Shown one piece after another: positions 20,866 through 34,400 of a stretch of 64,000 bases of DNA (positions within the stretch are counted from its first letter, which is position 1; each line of letters begins with the position of its first letter). The DNA is from Halichondria panicea (Eukaryota > Porifera > Demospongiae > Suberitida > Halichondriidae). A program made the position numbers and the translations under genes. The stretch lies in the NCBI RefSeq assembly GCF_963675165.1, contig NC_087378.1:7741273-7805272 (forward strand), given 5' to 3'. The notes under the pieces were generated by a model, which saw nothing but the letters and a program-made list of their open reading frames with translations, searched no databases and had not been told where the DNA came from.

Positions 20866-21829
20866 TTAGCATGATGGAAATTCGAAGCATCGAGCAATGC
20901 GTTTGTACAATGGCAACTACTCCAGGGGCTCTGAAGGTACTTAGTATTTATGTATAGTCTACCACATTGAGTTGATCTTCTGCTTTTACTTGCTCAGCTA
21001 TATCGAGAAAATGTCGTGTCCTGGATGTTGTCTACAATGCCAGCAACAACGAGCCAAGACTCTAGTCAAGAACTGTATAGTGTTGATCGACTGCACTCCA
21101 TTCAAGAAATGGTGAGCTCCTTTATACGAGAATCTATTGAACTGAGCAAACCAACTAATATTTGCTTTTTAAACTCTTGGTTCAGTGATTGATCGTATAC
21201 CCTGACTTCTGTTGCGTAGATTCGAGGCACATTATGGGATTCCTCTAGGCCGCAAGAAGTCAAAGAAGACAGAGGTAAGAAAATTGTCGTGCACTAGTCA
21301 TTAATTTGATTGATATTATACCATTATTTTATGTGTTACAGTAAAAATTGTTTTGTAGGAATCGACTGAAGATGATGTTCTATCTGTTAAGAAGTCCAAC
21401 CACGTTCAGAAGAGCTTGCTGCCAGGAAATCCACCTCCAAGATTGACCCACACGTAGAGGAGCAGTTCCTCACTGGAAGACTTCTAGGTGAGTAGTGTAT
21501 GTTGCCTCCCTTGAGTGTAAACACTGTGTATCTGTGTTGTCAATTAATTTTTACCACAATTTAGGGAAAGGGGATGAGCTTTTGTTGAATGGTTCTTTAA
21601 AACTGTTGTCCTTTTCTAGCTGTGACAACATGTTACGTACGTTAGAAAGTACAGAGTAGTAGTGTATCCAACCAACTATCCCGGCATTATCATAGATTAT
21701 GTATGTGTCCACTGTCTGCAGCGTGCGTGTCATCTCGACCAGGGCAGAGTGGCCGGTGTGATGGGTACATTCTAGAGGGCAAGGAGCTCGAGTTCTATCA
21801 GAGAAACTCAAGTCCAAGAAGGGAAAATA
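20866..21829 (+). pseudogene. RPS8: Ribosomal protein S8 (eS8) fragment, copy 2
   Basis: Blocks match eS8 in order: about 20874-20937, 21020-21112 ([13 protein letters not shown], then [19 protein letters not shown] with a 10-nt gap), 21222-21273, 21359-21487 and 21721-21829. Splice sites are recognisable. Defects: a stop where the third and fourth blocks join (TGA in place of Trp), a lost base at CAGAAGAGCTTG and a lost A near the end (CAGAGAAACTC). It is an intron-bearing, non-functional duplicate. Confidence 0.85.
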
Positions 21830-22011
21830 AAGTCTATCATGAAACTGTTTTCATTATGTCATCTTGTAACTTTCCTGATATTGATGATTTGTTCTTGTGT
21901 TATGATGGATCCTCACAAGTTTATTCATACATGGGTGGTATTGTCACACCCAGTATTAAATGGCTACTGATTTTGAATTTTGAAGGCCATTAGCTGAGCT
22001 GGAAAGAAAGC

Positions 22012-25000
22012 ATGAGGTCCTCAGGAAACAAGTCAGCTGTCACTATTGGTACCCTTGGTATTGATGAACCTCTACCAGAGCTATCAAAGATATTTCCCAG
22101 GCCAAGCTGGCAGCTACAAGCTTGTGTAGTGTCAGTACTGATAAACCCTCTCATGTATCGAGTGTACCAGATACTAGTAACCATTGGCTACATCCTCTGT
22201 CCTATTGGAACCAGTGGGTCCCTTTCAGCCTCCGCATGTAAGTTACGAATCGATGCAAAGGTTATTATTAGTTCTGTGTTTCACACCCAGATGCATCTAA
22301 CTTTGTGATATGTCCGGTGCCAGTGGTGGATTTGAGCTGGACTGGATTGTTTCCGTGTGATCTGGGGTGGAGGGGAAGTGCCCTGGTCGTAGCTATTGTA
22401 TCCGTGGTGTTTCTGGTGTCTTACTTGTTCATCAGAGCTTGCTTGACTCGCTGGAATCCACGAAGGATCATCAAACAGATAGTAAATTGCACAGTCAGAG
22501 GTCAGTTGATTGTATTATGTGTTTACTAGATCAGTAGCGAGGATTCTTACGTTAATAATTAATTTTGTATCCTTCCTGTTTAGAAAACGAGCGTAAAAGA
22601 GAAAGAGACAAGTTTGATGTCTCTCTTGTAACATTTTTTTTGACTCCTGTTCTGAGTTTTTCTCTGGTGGTGTTTTCACACCATTTGCTGCTTCAGTGCG
22701 GAGATGTGGAGTCTAATCCAGGACCTGGAAGTGAGTCACAGCTTGTCACTAGTCGACTAATAATACAATCATGTCTTGTTTGCAGACATTGGTTATGAGA
22801 GAATGGTTTCTTGTGCTGAGAAGATTGTTGAGGGCCTTTCCAGAGACCCCAGGGGACTGGCTACCCCACTGTCGGCTAGGGGACTGATATCTGACACTAT
22901 TATGATGCAGACATTAATATTGAATGAAACTAGAGTGTACAAAGCTAGAAGACTCTTCACAACTGTTTTAGAGGCTGTTAAGCTTAATCCATGGAGGTAC
23001 AATGATTTCTTAGCGATACTTCGAGAGCATGGAGAAGTGTACACAGATCTATTGGAAATGCTTGAAATCAAAGGTATGATCCTTGCTCTTTCTTAATACA
23101 CTATCAGAATTTATATATATTAGAGAAAGGTGAAGCAACAACTGAAAGTGAACCCATTCCTTCTGAGGAGGAAGTTGAAGCAAAACGTCAACATCTTAAT
23201 GCTGTAAGTGTTCCATGTACAGTGCTTATTCTTTTGGTCACCATTGTCCTTAGCTGCATCATACTATGCTATAATAATACATAGTCTGTATCAGACACAT
23301 AATAATAGGTATATGCATGGTTTTGAAAAATGCCCTTATACTAAATGAGGTACCCTAACTGTATGAGACCAAATGTGGACGTTACAAGGCAAGGTAATAA
23401 TGTAGTAACTAACAAGTCAATGTCCTCAGGCCAAACCATTTCATCTGCTACTGTCCCCCCCTTCAGATGAATGAAAAGATACATCAGAGTGATTTGAAAC
23501 AAGTTTATGAGCTAGTGTCTCCTGCTATGACTGTCTGGTTCAACTTAGGAATTGCTCTCGGACTAAGCTCAAGTAAACTGCTTGGCATTGAGGAAAACAA
23601 TGTAATTAGACCCGATAAGTACCTCATGAAGATGCTTGAGATCGTCCTTTATACTAACACCAATCTCACTTGGTCTGGTTTGTGTGAAGCCCTTAGGACA
23701 CCATCAGTGGCTCGTAATTATGTGGCAGAAGATATTGAAGCAATGATTCGTACAAAACGAAAAAGTCCAATCCTTCGTAACGATGGAAATTCTGAGGAAG
23801 GACTGAAAAGTGAGAGTGATGCTTATGGTAAAACCATGTGTTGTAGTCTCTCCTCCCTCTCCCATTGTGTACCGGGGGGCAGATCAACATTACATGTTAA
23901 TGGCTACATTCCATACAGTCCCTCCAGCTCAGCGTTCAGAACCAGGGTCCTCCCCAGAATACAGGACGATGTTGACTATCTCGGATAAGTTGCTTGCAGA
24001 ATGTCGCAGTGATACAGCTGACATTGAAGTGGTGAGAGGCTACCTGGAGCAAGAAGACTGTGACGTCAATATCAGAGATGATTATTGGGTATGTAATATG
24101 GTGTATGGCTATACTTGTTATGCCTCGGTGCCCATGCACAAGCGAGGTATACGGTAGTGTGTGTGTGTGTGTGTGTGTCTGTGTGTGTGTGTGCTATAAT
24201 AGCTAGTAGTAGCTTTATGGTATGTAGCTTTGACACCTCCACCGATGCATCAGCACCCGCGGTGCTTTCATTTGTATAATGGCTCTTGTACTGTAGGAAA
24301 GGAGTCCATTGATGTGGGCTCTTAACAACAAACACTTTGATATTGCTAAACTGCTCCTGCAATACAAGCCTCAAGTTCGTATTCAGGACATGGTAATCCT
24401 CTTACTATAATGGCAGGGTACAATGTAACATTGTGTGTGTACAGAAAGGGATGTCTCCGTTGGTGCTGGCCAGTAGAGCAGGAGACCTGGAGATAGTGCA
24501 GGGAATAGTGGCACTGGGAGCAGAGATTAACCTGCCCACAAATGTGAGTGAGACAATACCTGCATTGTGTATTATGGTAGTAACTGTCTAACAGGGAAGA
24601 ACGACTCCTCTGATGTGGGCTGCTCGAGTGGGTCATGCCGAGGTGGTTACATTTCTATTGGAGAAGGGAGCATTTGTGGATTTCCCTGATCTGGTATGAA
24701 CAACTCTTTTATTATACGGTAGTGTGTGCGTGTACATGTGTGTGCGTGTGTGTGTGCGTGTGCGTGTGTAGACTGCTATACAGCTGCTCAAGGATCAATG
24801 AAATGCAAGTAAGAGTTTCTATATAGGCTTCTAGTCATGTTTTAATTCGTAATAATGCTTCGTTCTCCAAGTTTTGCTTACTTGGAATGCCATTACAGCC
24901 TTTTCAGAAGAGTGCGTACTAAAACTTGTTTTTGGAGTGTTGCTACTCTACTTAGTAGTTAGCTCTGCACTAGAACGCTAGCAGTGAGAAGAGAGCTGCA

Positions 25001-28000
25001 AGGCTCTACTGTACTGATGCAGCAGGCATTAATTTTTGACTTTGCATGTACTTTGTCATCCTTTCTAACAATCATGATTGATCATTTCCCACTCTTATTT
25101 CCCTGTGATTAGCCTGATACAAACATCCACCGAGGCATCAGCACCAGCATTGCTTTTATTTTTCTATAGATACATTCATACTGATAGTACCGTATAGCGC
25201 GAAATTTTCGCTGATTTCATGGTTAGCAGTCCTACACGAAAATAAAATTGTTCATTAATTAGAATTATCTGCTATAACATGCAAAAGATTAAAGGCGTGG
25301 CTTCCGGTAAGCAGTCATTCCACAAACATTGTGCAACAAAAAAGGCTATTCCACGAAATATATATATGTGCCTCGAAAATGTTGCGCTATATGGTACACA
25401 ACGAAGTGTAACTGATGTTAAAGTTCAGTTTAGCGGAAATTGGCCTTTGTGGCAGCTACATAGGTCCCCAATATGACTACCGTATAGAGGTTATTTCTAG
25501 GGGGCAAAATATTCGTGGAGGCCAAGTAATATTTAGCCAGTTTGTGGATATTATTATTTTCGTTGTTGCTGCTTGCACTGCAGGAAAGGTAGGAAGGTCG
25601 CTTCATTCGTGGGTAAAATATTCGAGATTCAACCACAAAAACCACGAATATTTTAATTGTCCCCCCCTCCGAAAATTACCCGCTATATCAAACACCACTG
25701 TCCCATCCCTATAGCTATTTTATTGTCTGTCACACAGAATGGGTGGACTCCAGTCATGGTAGCCAGTCAGGAAGGTCATGTGGATGTGGTGAATATCTTA
25801 CTAAAGTATGATGCAAAGGCTAATCATAAAAGCAATGTAAGGAGACTTATGATTCAGAATGACTTGTATATCATCTCAAACTTGTATGAATTGCAGATTG
25901 GGACGACTGCTCTATCTTTGGGTGCCAAATACAACCACCCCGATGTAGTGAAGGTTCTTGAAAGTGCCATGGTCCGTGACGAGCGAGTACAAGTATGCGT
26001 TTGTTCCAATATTAATTTTACCTGAGTGGGAGGGAGTGGGGCAGGGTTTTATGGATTTTTAGCTGGGAGGGGGGTCTGGGGGTCCTACCCTTGACATTTT
26101 TTGAGGAATGGTTATCTGAGGTGCAATTTGGGTTTTTTGTGCTTCAAACCATACATTTTACTAGTCTAGTTCGAGATTGTAGACATTTTTAAGGAGAGAA
26201 GTCATACATTTTTATTATGACATCATTAATTTTCAGATTTCTAGGGGGGGGAATTTTGGCTGGGGATGGGAAATCCCAGGCCCCCCCCCACCTGTATGAA
26301 ACCCTGTGGGGTCTTGCATTTCCTACATGTATATGAGCACAATAATTTATGTATATCTGTATGATGTAATGATGTAATGTTGTACTAATTGCATGCAGGA
26401 TATTGCAAACACCAATGTTGATGAAAGCCATTCCAACGACAGTGGTGATGAAGACTCAGAACAAGGTAATCACATTTCAATAGTAATTTTGAAAATCAGC
26501 TGAGTTTCAATACTGTTTTCTATGCAGACAAATATCTTCAAAGATTCAACGAGCTTATGGAAGACACAGAACAAATTGATATGCAATATTTGAAACTGTA
26601 CCTCATTGGACTCCCGGGTGTTGGCAAAACTACTTTTCGAAAGCGTTTAACTCGATCCCTTGTCAATATATCATCTTTGCCTCTGAAGGACAGACAACAT
26701 TATAGCACTCATTTAGCAGAATGCATACAAACACTTTGCATACTTCAAGACGAAAAACATTTTGACGTAGAAATTTCTGAAAGCCTGGATGATGAAATGA
26801 AAGCAATTTTCAAATACTTGCTGGGAAATACAGAAATGAAGGAACCTGCTCCCACTGACTCTGACTCCACTCAGGCAATTCACTCTGAAGGTCCTCTTGA
26901 TTCAAATACCAGTCAGGAATATGAAGGATCATCAACTCAGCTCGATTCCAGTCCAGTTGGGGAATCTAACGAAACAACAGAACCAACTGAAAAAGACGAA
27001 ACTAAATCAAAGCTTTCCCGTGTGTTGGCAGAGATCAGAGAAGTTGTTGCTTCTGGAAACTATGCAGACTTTATTTTAAGACACAAGATTCTGCTCAATA
27101 TTATTGATATCGGTGGACAGCCTGGATTTTTGGAGATGCTTCCCTTCATATGTGGTGGTCCTGGAATATTTTTTGTTTTTTTCCCTTTAGACAAAGAATT
27201 TGATGAACAATACCAAATATGCTATCAGCGTGATGAGGATAGAATAACACCGTACGAAGCAAACTATTCGATTCGAGAGACTATTGCCCAAATATTGTCT
27301 GGAATTAGCTACCACACATCTGAAATATTGCCCATAAACGACAAGTACAAACAATTTACAAGTGTTAAACCAACTATCACACTCATTGGTACTTTTAAAG
27401 ATGAGCTTGAGCGTCAAATGGAAAAAGAGGTCAGAGACACCATGCAACAGCAAGTAAGCGGTTCTGAGGTGGTACAGCAGCAAAACACAGTTTCTGAGCA
27501 AGGGGCAACAAAAACAAGACAAAGATTAGAAGAGCTCCACAAATCGGTGAAGGAAACTACTTCAAAATCATATTTTAGTGATTTCGTAGTCCCAGCAAAT
27601 GCACGTGAGAATAAAATATTCTTTGAAGTTGATAACTATGAAGGGGATGATAAGGATCTTGAACCAATTAGAGCTCATATTCGCAGCTGTCTTCGAGACA
27701 ATAAGGGATCCATGAAAGTTCCCATTCGACCTGTTCAGCTATTGTTCAGTATCATTCTTAGAAAAGAGTACCAGATTGTGAAACTGGAAGATTGTATGAA
27801 GATTGGCAACGAGTTGAATATGGACGAGGATACTGTGGATTTTACTCTTTGGTTTTTCAATCAGTTAGGAACTATTATTTATCGACCAGAGATTGGTGGA
27901 TGGTTTAAGGACAATGTCATTTGTAGCCCACAAGTCATCTTCAACAGTATTAGTACGTTGATAATCGAGCCTCTACTGAAGCTTCACAGAAGTGAAGAAC

Positions 28001-29735
28001 GTTTTGTGAAAAAGCATCACGACAATTGGGAAAAAGGACAGTTTTTACTCGAAACAATTAAAAAATCCCTACCCTCTTCTGGTGATGACTTAACAGTTAT
28101 TCCTTTAGAAAACCTCATCATATTTCTGAAACATGTACATCTGATTTCATCCATCGAAGCAAAGGAGGTAAATATACGCGGTGAAACTTCGGTAGTTCGA
28201 TATTTCATGCCTGCTATTCTAGATTGTGCTACTCAAGCTGAATTGTTAACAGCACCCGTTCCAAATAATGATACTCCAGTTTCACTGCTCTTGTTCTTCA
28301 AGTATGGTTCAAGTAAAGAGGTAGCAGATTCTGTACCTATTGGCCTTTTCTGTGCAATGATTGCTAAGTTAGTTTCGGATGGAGATGAGGATATTTTTGG
28401 AGCCGAATGGAAACTTGTGGATTCACGTGTTAAACGAAACATTGTTTCCTTTCATGTTGACGATTATAATCACGTCGTTACATTGGTCTCCCATGCTGGT
28501 TGCTATGAGATACGCGTTACAAGATCAGGATTACAGGATCAGGATGCACCAATTGATCTGCACGACCTTTGTACTTATGTCTACACAACAATAATGGCTG
28601 TGCTGAAAAATTTGAACCATTTCGTTTGTCCCACCATTGGTTTCATTTGCCCTTGTGGTCAGCACCAAGATACAAGTCTCCGAGTACTCGACAACAGCTG
28701 TGTGATTGTAGTCCCAAAGAGAGATTCGGCCTTCTTCCGGTGCTTGAAAGCAAAGAAAAACTTCAGTCTTATCAATCAACAGTATTATCATCCCTGGATA
28801 ACAAAGGTACGTTCATTGTTCAGAGTTTGGTAATTACTCTCTAATTTCTGTTTCTGTAGGAAACTAACGGTAACAGAGAAGTTGTACTAAAAGCATTTCC
28901 ATTTGATGAGCCAGATGGTTTCTCATTCTCGTGGTCTGGAAAGGGATCACTAAAGCAACTCTCCACTACCACTAACGAGCTGTGTATCCAAGCAGCTGAA
29001 TCAGGCGATTATTACAAGTGCTGTGTTAAGAAAGAGGAAACAGCCAGTTTCACTGTACACCACTTCATCAAAACAGGTAAGTATCGTACACAGACTGTAC
29101 TAACTGTACTGTTTACTTGTATGGTAAGTTGCTGGTGCAAGAGTTCAACACTACTGTGGCTTCTCTTTAGATTGAATTTTAATTAGCTAATTAATGTACC
29201 AAGTATGCAGTCTCCCTTTAATGACCTTATGAAGCACCTTCAGATTGCCATGGCTCAACAACTGAAAATAAGCTCAGTCCAACTGTGGAGAAAGTCGTAG
29301 CAAAACCTGATAATCATAGTGCTGTAAGTTGCCAAGTCAGCCTTATTCTGCAACCATTATAATAATGTCCTTCGCTATGTTACTGTTGTATGCCATTATA
29401 GTTGGTCTTTGAGTCTCATCTGTTAATTACCTTTTCACTCTCAGATGAATCAATGGATATTTTCAAGTTATGGAAAAGCTCATGATCTATTGTGGTCTGC
29501 TAGGAAAGATTGGTACAACTTGGGAATTGCTCTGGAAGTAGACCCAAACACACTGGAAGTCATCAAGATCACCAACCAAAATAACTGCAATGTCTGCTTC
29601 AATGCTATGCTTAAGAGTTGCTCAGAGACAAACCATAGTATCACTTGGTCTGGTGTGTGTGAAGCCCTTAAGAAACCATCAGTGGCTCGTAATGATGTGG
29701 CAGAAAGTATTGAAGCATTTGTACAAAACGAATAA
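22012..29735 (+). CDS. Gene 3: membrane peptide-2A-CARD-Death-ankyrin-Roc/COR-Ig-Death protein
   Basis: Seventeen exons in frame: 22012-22237, 22291-22500, 22584-22730, 22786-23073, 23124-23203, 23467-23827, 23919-24088, 24297-24392, 24445-24543, 24595-24693, 25738-25836, 25897-25992, 26399-26465, 26528-28806, 28860-29076, 29244-29323, 29445-29735; 1634 aa. The order matches gene 2, with two differences. The middle Death exon is full length (it keeps GLCEALRTPSVARN and a basic tail), and the second CARD is absent. A Pro-rich bridge (VPPAQRSEPGSSPEY) leads into the ankyrins. The GTPase exon has P-loop GLPGVGKTT and DIGGQPG. The C-terminal linker lacks the MSSTISDVSES part and the basic cluster found in genes 2, 4 and 6. 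All introns have GT/AG ends; function inferred as for gene 2. Confidence 0.85.
22584..22730 (+). other. 2A-like ribosome-skipping exon, gene 3 (DVESNPGP)
   Basis: 147-nt phase-1 exon ending LLLQCGDVESNPGPG, with the intron starting GTGAGT. Nearly identical to the gene 2 copy; the membrane exons before and the CARD after are in frame. Confidence 0.88.
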
Positions 29736-30016
29736 TACTAAGCCTTCTTAGCGATAAACTAAAAGAAAGTTTATAGAGGAACTTTTATGGTAGAGACAGC
29801 TGTTTAAAATACGGCTCAACACAAGAACTTTATGCTAGGATTTTTACGTTAGCTATACATGTACATGTAGCTGACATGATTATAATTTATAGCTATAATA
29901 ATTTTGTGTATGGCATGCAATGAATCTCATTAAAATTAATATTAAATGAGGAAGTGGTTTAATTTTGAGCTAATTACCAGCTAGTCTGTGTGGGCCAAAG
30001 TGATGCGTTGAGTCGA

Positions 30017-30104
30017 ATGTCTCCTCTCAATGTCTTTCTGCTGGTTCTGGCATTCAGTTTGCTGCTTCAGTGTGGAGATGTCAAGCCCAATCCAGGACCA
30101 ACAA
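30017..30104 (+). other. Signal-peptide/2A exon after gene 3 (DVKPNPGP)
   Basis: MSPLNVFLLVLAFSLLLQCG followed by DVKPNPGPT, ending at a GTAAGA donor. It lies about 280 bp after the gene 3 stop. The downstream CARD is degraded. Confidence 0.65.
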
Positions 30105-30364
30105 GTAAGATATAAGTTGTACATACAGTATGAGACTCTCTGTTTCCATTGATAGATCCTGGGTATAGCTTTTTTGTGGAGAAGAGATCTAGATTGTGGA
30201 AGGTCTCTCCTGAAAGCTATAGCTCTACCATTGCTTGCTAAAGACTGGATGTATATGAGGAGACAATTGAGCTAAACGAAACTAAAGATAAAAGCGTGAA
30301 GACTCCACCTAAAAGTGTTGAAACTAGTGCAGCAATCTCCAAAAATCGTGTTAAAGTATTCCAA
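30017..30364 (+). pseudogene. Remnant of signal-2A-CARD gene after gene 3
   Basis: After the intact first exon, the CARD block (DPGYS, then VEGLS near 30200) is shorter than the copy after gene 2 and interrupted by stops. It merges into eS8-like sequence near 30365. Same arrangement as after genes 2 and 6, so the join of CARD to eS8 sequence predates these duplications. Confidence 0.6.
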
Positions 30365-31336
30365 AAACCAATTAGCATGATGGAAATTCAAAGCATCGAG
30401 CAATGCGCTTGGACAATGGCAACTATTCCAGGGGCTCTGAGGGTACTAGTATTTATGTACATGTATAGTCTACCATATTGAGTTGATCTTCTGCTTTTAC
30501 TTGCTCAGCTATATCGAGAAAATGTCGTGTCCTGGATGTTGTCTACAATGCCAGCAACAACGAGCTTGTGCGTACCAAGACTCTAGTCAAGAATTGTATA
30601 GATCTAGTGTTGATCGACTGCACTCCCTTCAAGCAATAGTGAGCTCGTATAAAGAGAATCTATACCTATTAAACTGAGCAAACCAACCAACTATAGCTTT
30701 TTGAATTCCCATAATTATTGGTTCAGTGATAATAATTATACTCTGACTTTTGTTGTGTGTGTAGGTTTGAGGCGCATTATGGAATTCCTCTATAGGATCC
30801 AAGAAGTCAAAGAAGACAGAGGTAAGAACATTTTCCTCACTAGTCATTTGAACGTCCGATTGATAATTCAGTATACAACAGACTTACTTGATAATTATAA
30901 TTTGTTTTGTAGGAATCGACTGAAGATGATGTTCTATCTGTTAAGAAGTTCAGAACTGTCAGGAAATCCACCAGTCCTCCAAGATTGACCCACACGTAGA
31001 GGAGCAGTTCCTCACTGGAAGACTTCTAGACGGTCAGTGAGTAGTGTACGTTGTCTGGAACCCTGTCCTTCAGGATATCTGTGTTGTTGTTGTATATAGT
31101 ATACAATTTGGGAGGAGGGCTGAGTCTTTGTAACTTTTTTAAGAATAGGCTGGCTGTGTAAGTTAGAAGTATAGTAGTATCCAACTAATGATCATAATAT
31201 TATGTATGTGTCCGCTGTCTACAGCGTGCGTGTCATCTCGACCTGGGCAGAGTGGCCGCGGTGTGATGGGTATATTCTAGAGGGCAAGGAGCTTGAGTTC
31301 TATCAGAGAAAACTTAAGTCCAAGAAGGGAAAATAA
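30365..31336 (+). pseudogene. RPS8: Ribosomal protein S8 (eS8) fragment, copy 3
   Basis: Blocks: about 30378-30441 (reads GNSKHRAMRLDNGNYSRGSE in one frame, the eS8 loop), 30525-30635 ([20 protein letters not shown], the only copy keeping ELVRTK), 30766-30822, 30914-31030 and 31226-31336. Defects: inserted TAGATC in the NCIVL block, a stop at the splice join, a truncated KKSNHVQ block and two extra bases in the last block (GGCCGCGGTG). Non-functional. Confidence 0.85.
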
Positions 31337-31473
31337 ACTCTATCATGAAACTGTTTTCATTATGTTATCTTGTAACTTTCCTGATGTTTGATGATTAATT
31401 TGTTACGATGGATCCTCACAAGTTTATTCATACATGGGTGGTATTGTCACACCCAGTATTAAATGGCTACAGC

Positions 31474-34400
31474 ATGAGATCCTCAGGAAACAAGTCAGCT
31501 GTCACTATTGGTACCCTTGGTGATGATGAACCTCTACCAGAGCTATCAAAGATATTTCCCAGGCCAAGCTGGCAGCTACAAGCTTGTGTAGTGTCAGTAC
31601 TGATAAACCCTCTCATGTATCGAGTGTACCAGATACTAGTAACCATTGGCTACATCCTCTGTCCTATTGGAACCAGTGGGTCCTTTTCAGCCTCCGCATG
31701 TAAGTTACGAATCGATGCAAAGGTTATTATTAATTCTGTGTTTCGAACCCAGATGAATCTAACTTTGTGATATGTCCGGTGCCAGTGGTGGATTTGAGCT
31801 GGACTGGATTGTTTCCGTGTGATCTGGGGTGGAGGGGAAGTGCCCTGGTCGTAACTATTGTATCCGTGGTGTTTCTGGTGTCCTACTTGTTCATCAGAGC
31901 TTGTTTGACTCGCTGGAATCCGCGGAGGATCATCAAACAGATAGTACATTGCACAGTCAAAGGTCAGTTGATTATAAATTACGTGTTTACTAGATCAGTA
32001 GCGAGGATTCTTACGTTAATAATTAATTTTGTATCCTTCCTGTTTAGAAAACGAGCGTAAAAGAGAAAGAGACAAGTTTGATGTCTCTCTTATAACATCT
32101 GTTTTGACTCCTGCTCTGAGTTTTTCTCTGGTGGTGTTTTTACACCATTTGCTGCTTCAGTGCGGAGATGTGGAGTCTAATCCAGGACCAGGAAGTGAGT
32201 CACAGCTTGTCACTAGTCCACTAATAATACAATCATGTCTTGTTTGCAGACATTGGTTATGAGAGAATGGTTTCTTGTGCTGAGAAGATTGTTGAGGGTC
32301 TTTCTAGAGATCCCAGGGGACTGGCTACCTCACTGTCGGCTAGGGGACTTATATCTGACACTATTATGAGGGAGATAATAGAAATTAAAGTGGACAAAGC
32401 TAAAAGACTCTACACAACTGTTTTAAATGTTGTAAAGCATTATCCAGAGAAGTACGATGATTTCCTAGCAATACTTAGAGAGCATGGAGAAGTGTACACG
32501 GATCTGTTGGAATTGCTTAAAATCAAAGGTATAATTATTGCTCTTCCATTGCACTAATATATAATAAGCAAGAGCTAAATATGAGCTCAGACATTACATG
32601 ATTTCTTACAATGCTTGTAGCTCCAATGATGGGAGAAATTGTCAACATTTCAGGGCCAAGTACTTCACCAGATATTAGCTCCCCACCCACTTCTCTTGTC
32701 TCTAGGTCAACCGTGCATACAGACCCTCGAGGTGAGCATTTTATTTCTAATAAGCTGTTAATTATCTTGTTTGTTTGTTTCAGTAAATGCTCTTCACCGT
32801 CATAACGTAACCATAATAAAGCGTTATTTTGTGGATTTTGTATCAAATATTCGAAGTGGCTTAAGAACAAATAAAGTCATTGCTGAACACTTTTTGATGG
32901 CAATGAAAGATAACTACGATAGTAATATTCCTAATTTTGACAATACTGACGCAATCCTCACGTACTTAGTGAATAGTTTGGACTATAATAATTGTGAGCT
33001 ACTGTACGAAATTGTTGAAACATATGGTGATAATGACATGAGAAAATCTATGAAGGAGTATAAACAGCACAAGGAATCGTATATGTTTGGTGCTCTACTC
33101 ATAGACGTTGTAGCAATTAACAACATGCTTTCTGATGCTTTTGTTCGAGGCAGATCATCTACTTTATGTAAAAGGCAAAGCAAAGAGTATCGTAATCTTC
33201 TATCGATAGCGTTGAGTACGGACGTCAGCATAAGTAGTCTGAACTATGTAGAAAGTTGGTGGAAACGTTTGTCTTATTTTGGCCTGCCAAAAGTTGGTGT
33301 GATCTTGGACTCCATAGTGGCCGGTGGTGGTATTAGAGTAACACCCGAAGAACAAAGTTATAGTGCGGTAAGTGTATACAGACAAGTCTACTTAGATTCA
33401 TGTATTTCACTACATCATGATAGCCTGTATTTCATAGCCTGTATTTCACTACATCATGATAGTCTGTATCGGAGAAGTTACTGGCAGAATGTCGCAGTGG
33501 GACAGCTGACATTGAAGTGGTGAGAGGCTACCTGGAGCAAGAAGACTGTGACGTCAATATCAGGGAAAATGATGACGTATGTAATATGATGTGTGTTATA
33601 CTTGTTATGCCTCGGTGCGCGTGCGCAAGCGAGGTATAACAAGTATAGCGAGGTATACGGTAGTGTGTTTGTGTGTGTGTCTGGGTTATAATAGCTAGTA
33701 GTAGCTTTATGTTATGTAGCTTTGACACCTCCACCGATGCATCAGCACCCGCGGTGCTTTCATTTGTATAATGGCTCTTGTACTGTAGGACCAGTGGAGT
33801 CCATTGATGTGGGCTCTTGAGAACAAACACTTTGATATTGCTAAACTGCTCCTGCAATACAAGCCTCAAGTTCATATTTGGGACACGGTGGTAATCCTCT
33901 TACTATAATGGCAGGGTACAATGTAACATTGTGTGTGTACAGGGAGGGTTGTCTCCGTTGGTGCTGGCCAGTAGAGCAGGAGACCTGGAGATAGTGCAGG
34001 GAATAGTGGCACTGGGAGCAGAGATTAACCTGCCCACAAATGTGAGTGAGACAATACCTGCATTGTGTATTTGGTAGTAACTGTCCAACAGGGAAGAATG
34101 ACTCCTCTGATGTACGCTGCTCAAAAGGGTCATGCCGAGGTGGTTACATTTCTATTGGAGAAGGGAGCATTTGTGGATTTCCCTAATGTGGTATGAACAA
34201 CTCTTTTATTATACGGTAGTGTGTGCATGTGTGTGTGTGTGTGTGTGCATGTGTAGACTGCTACAGCTGCTCAATGATCAATGAAGTGCAAGTAAGAGTT
34301 TCTATATAGGCTTCTAGTCATGTTTTCTTAGATTTTAATTCATAATAATGCTTCGTTCTCAAAGTTTTGCTTACTTGGAATGCCATTACAGCCTTTTCAG

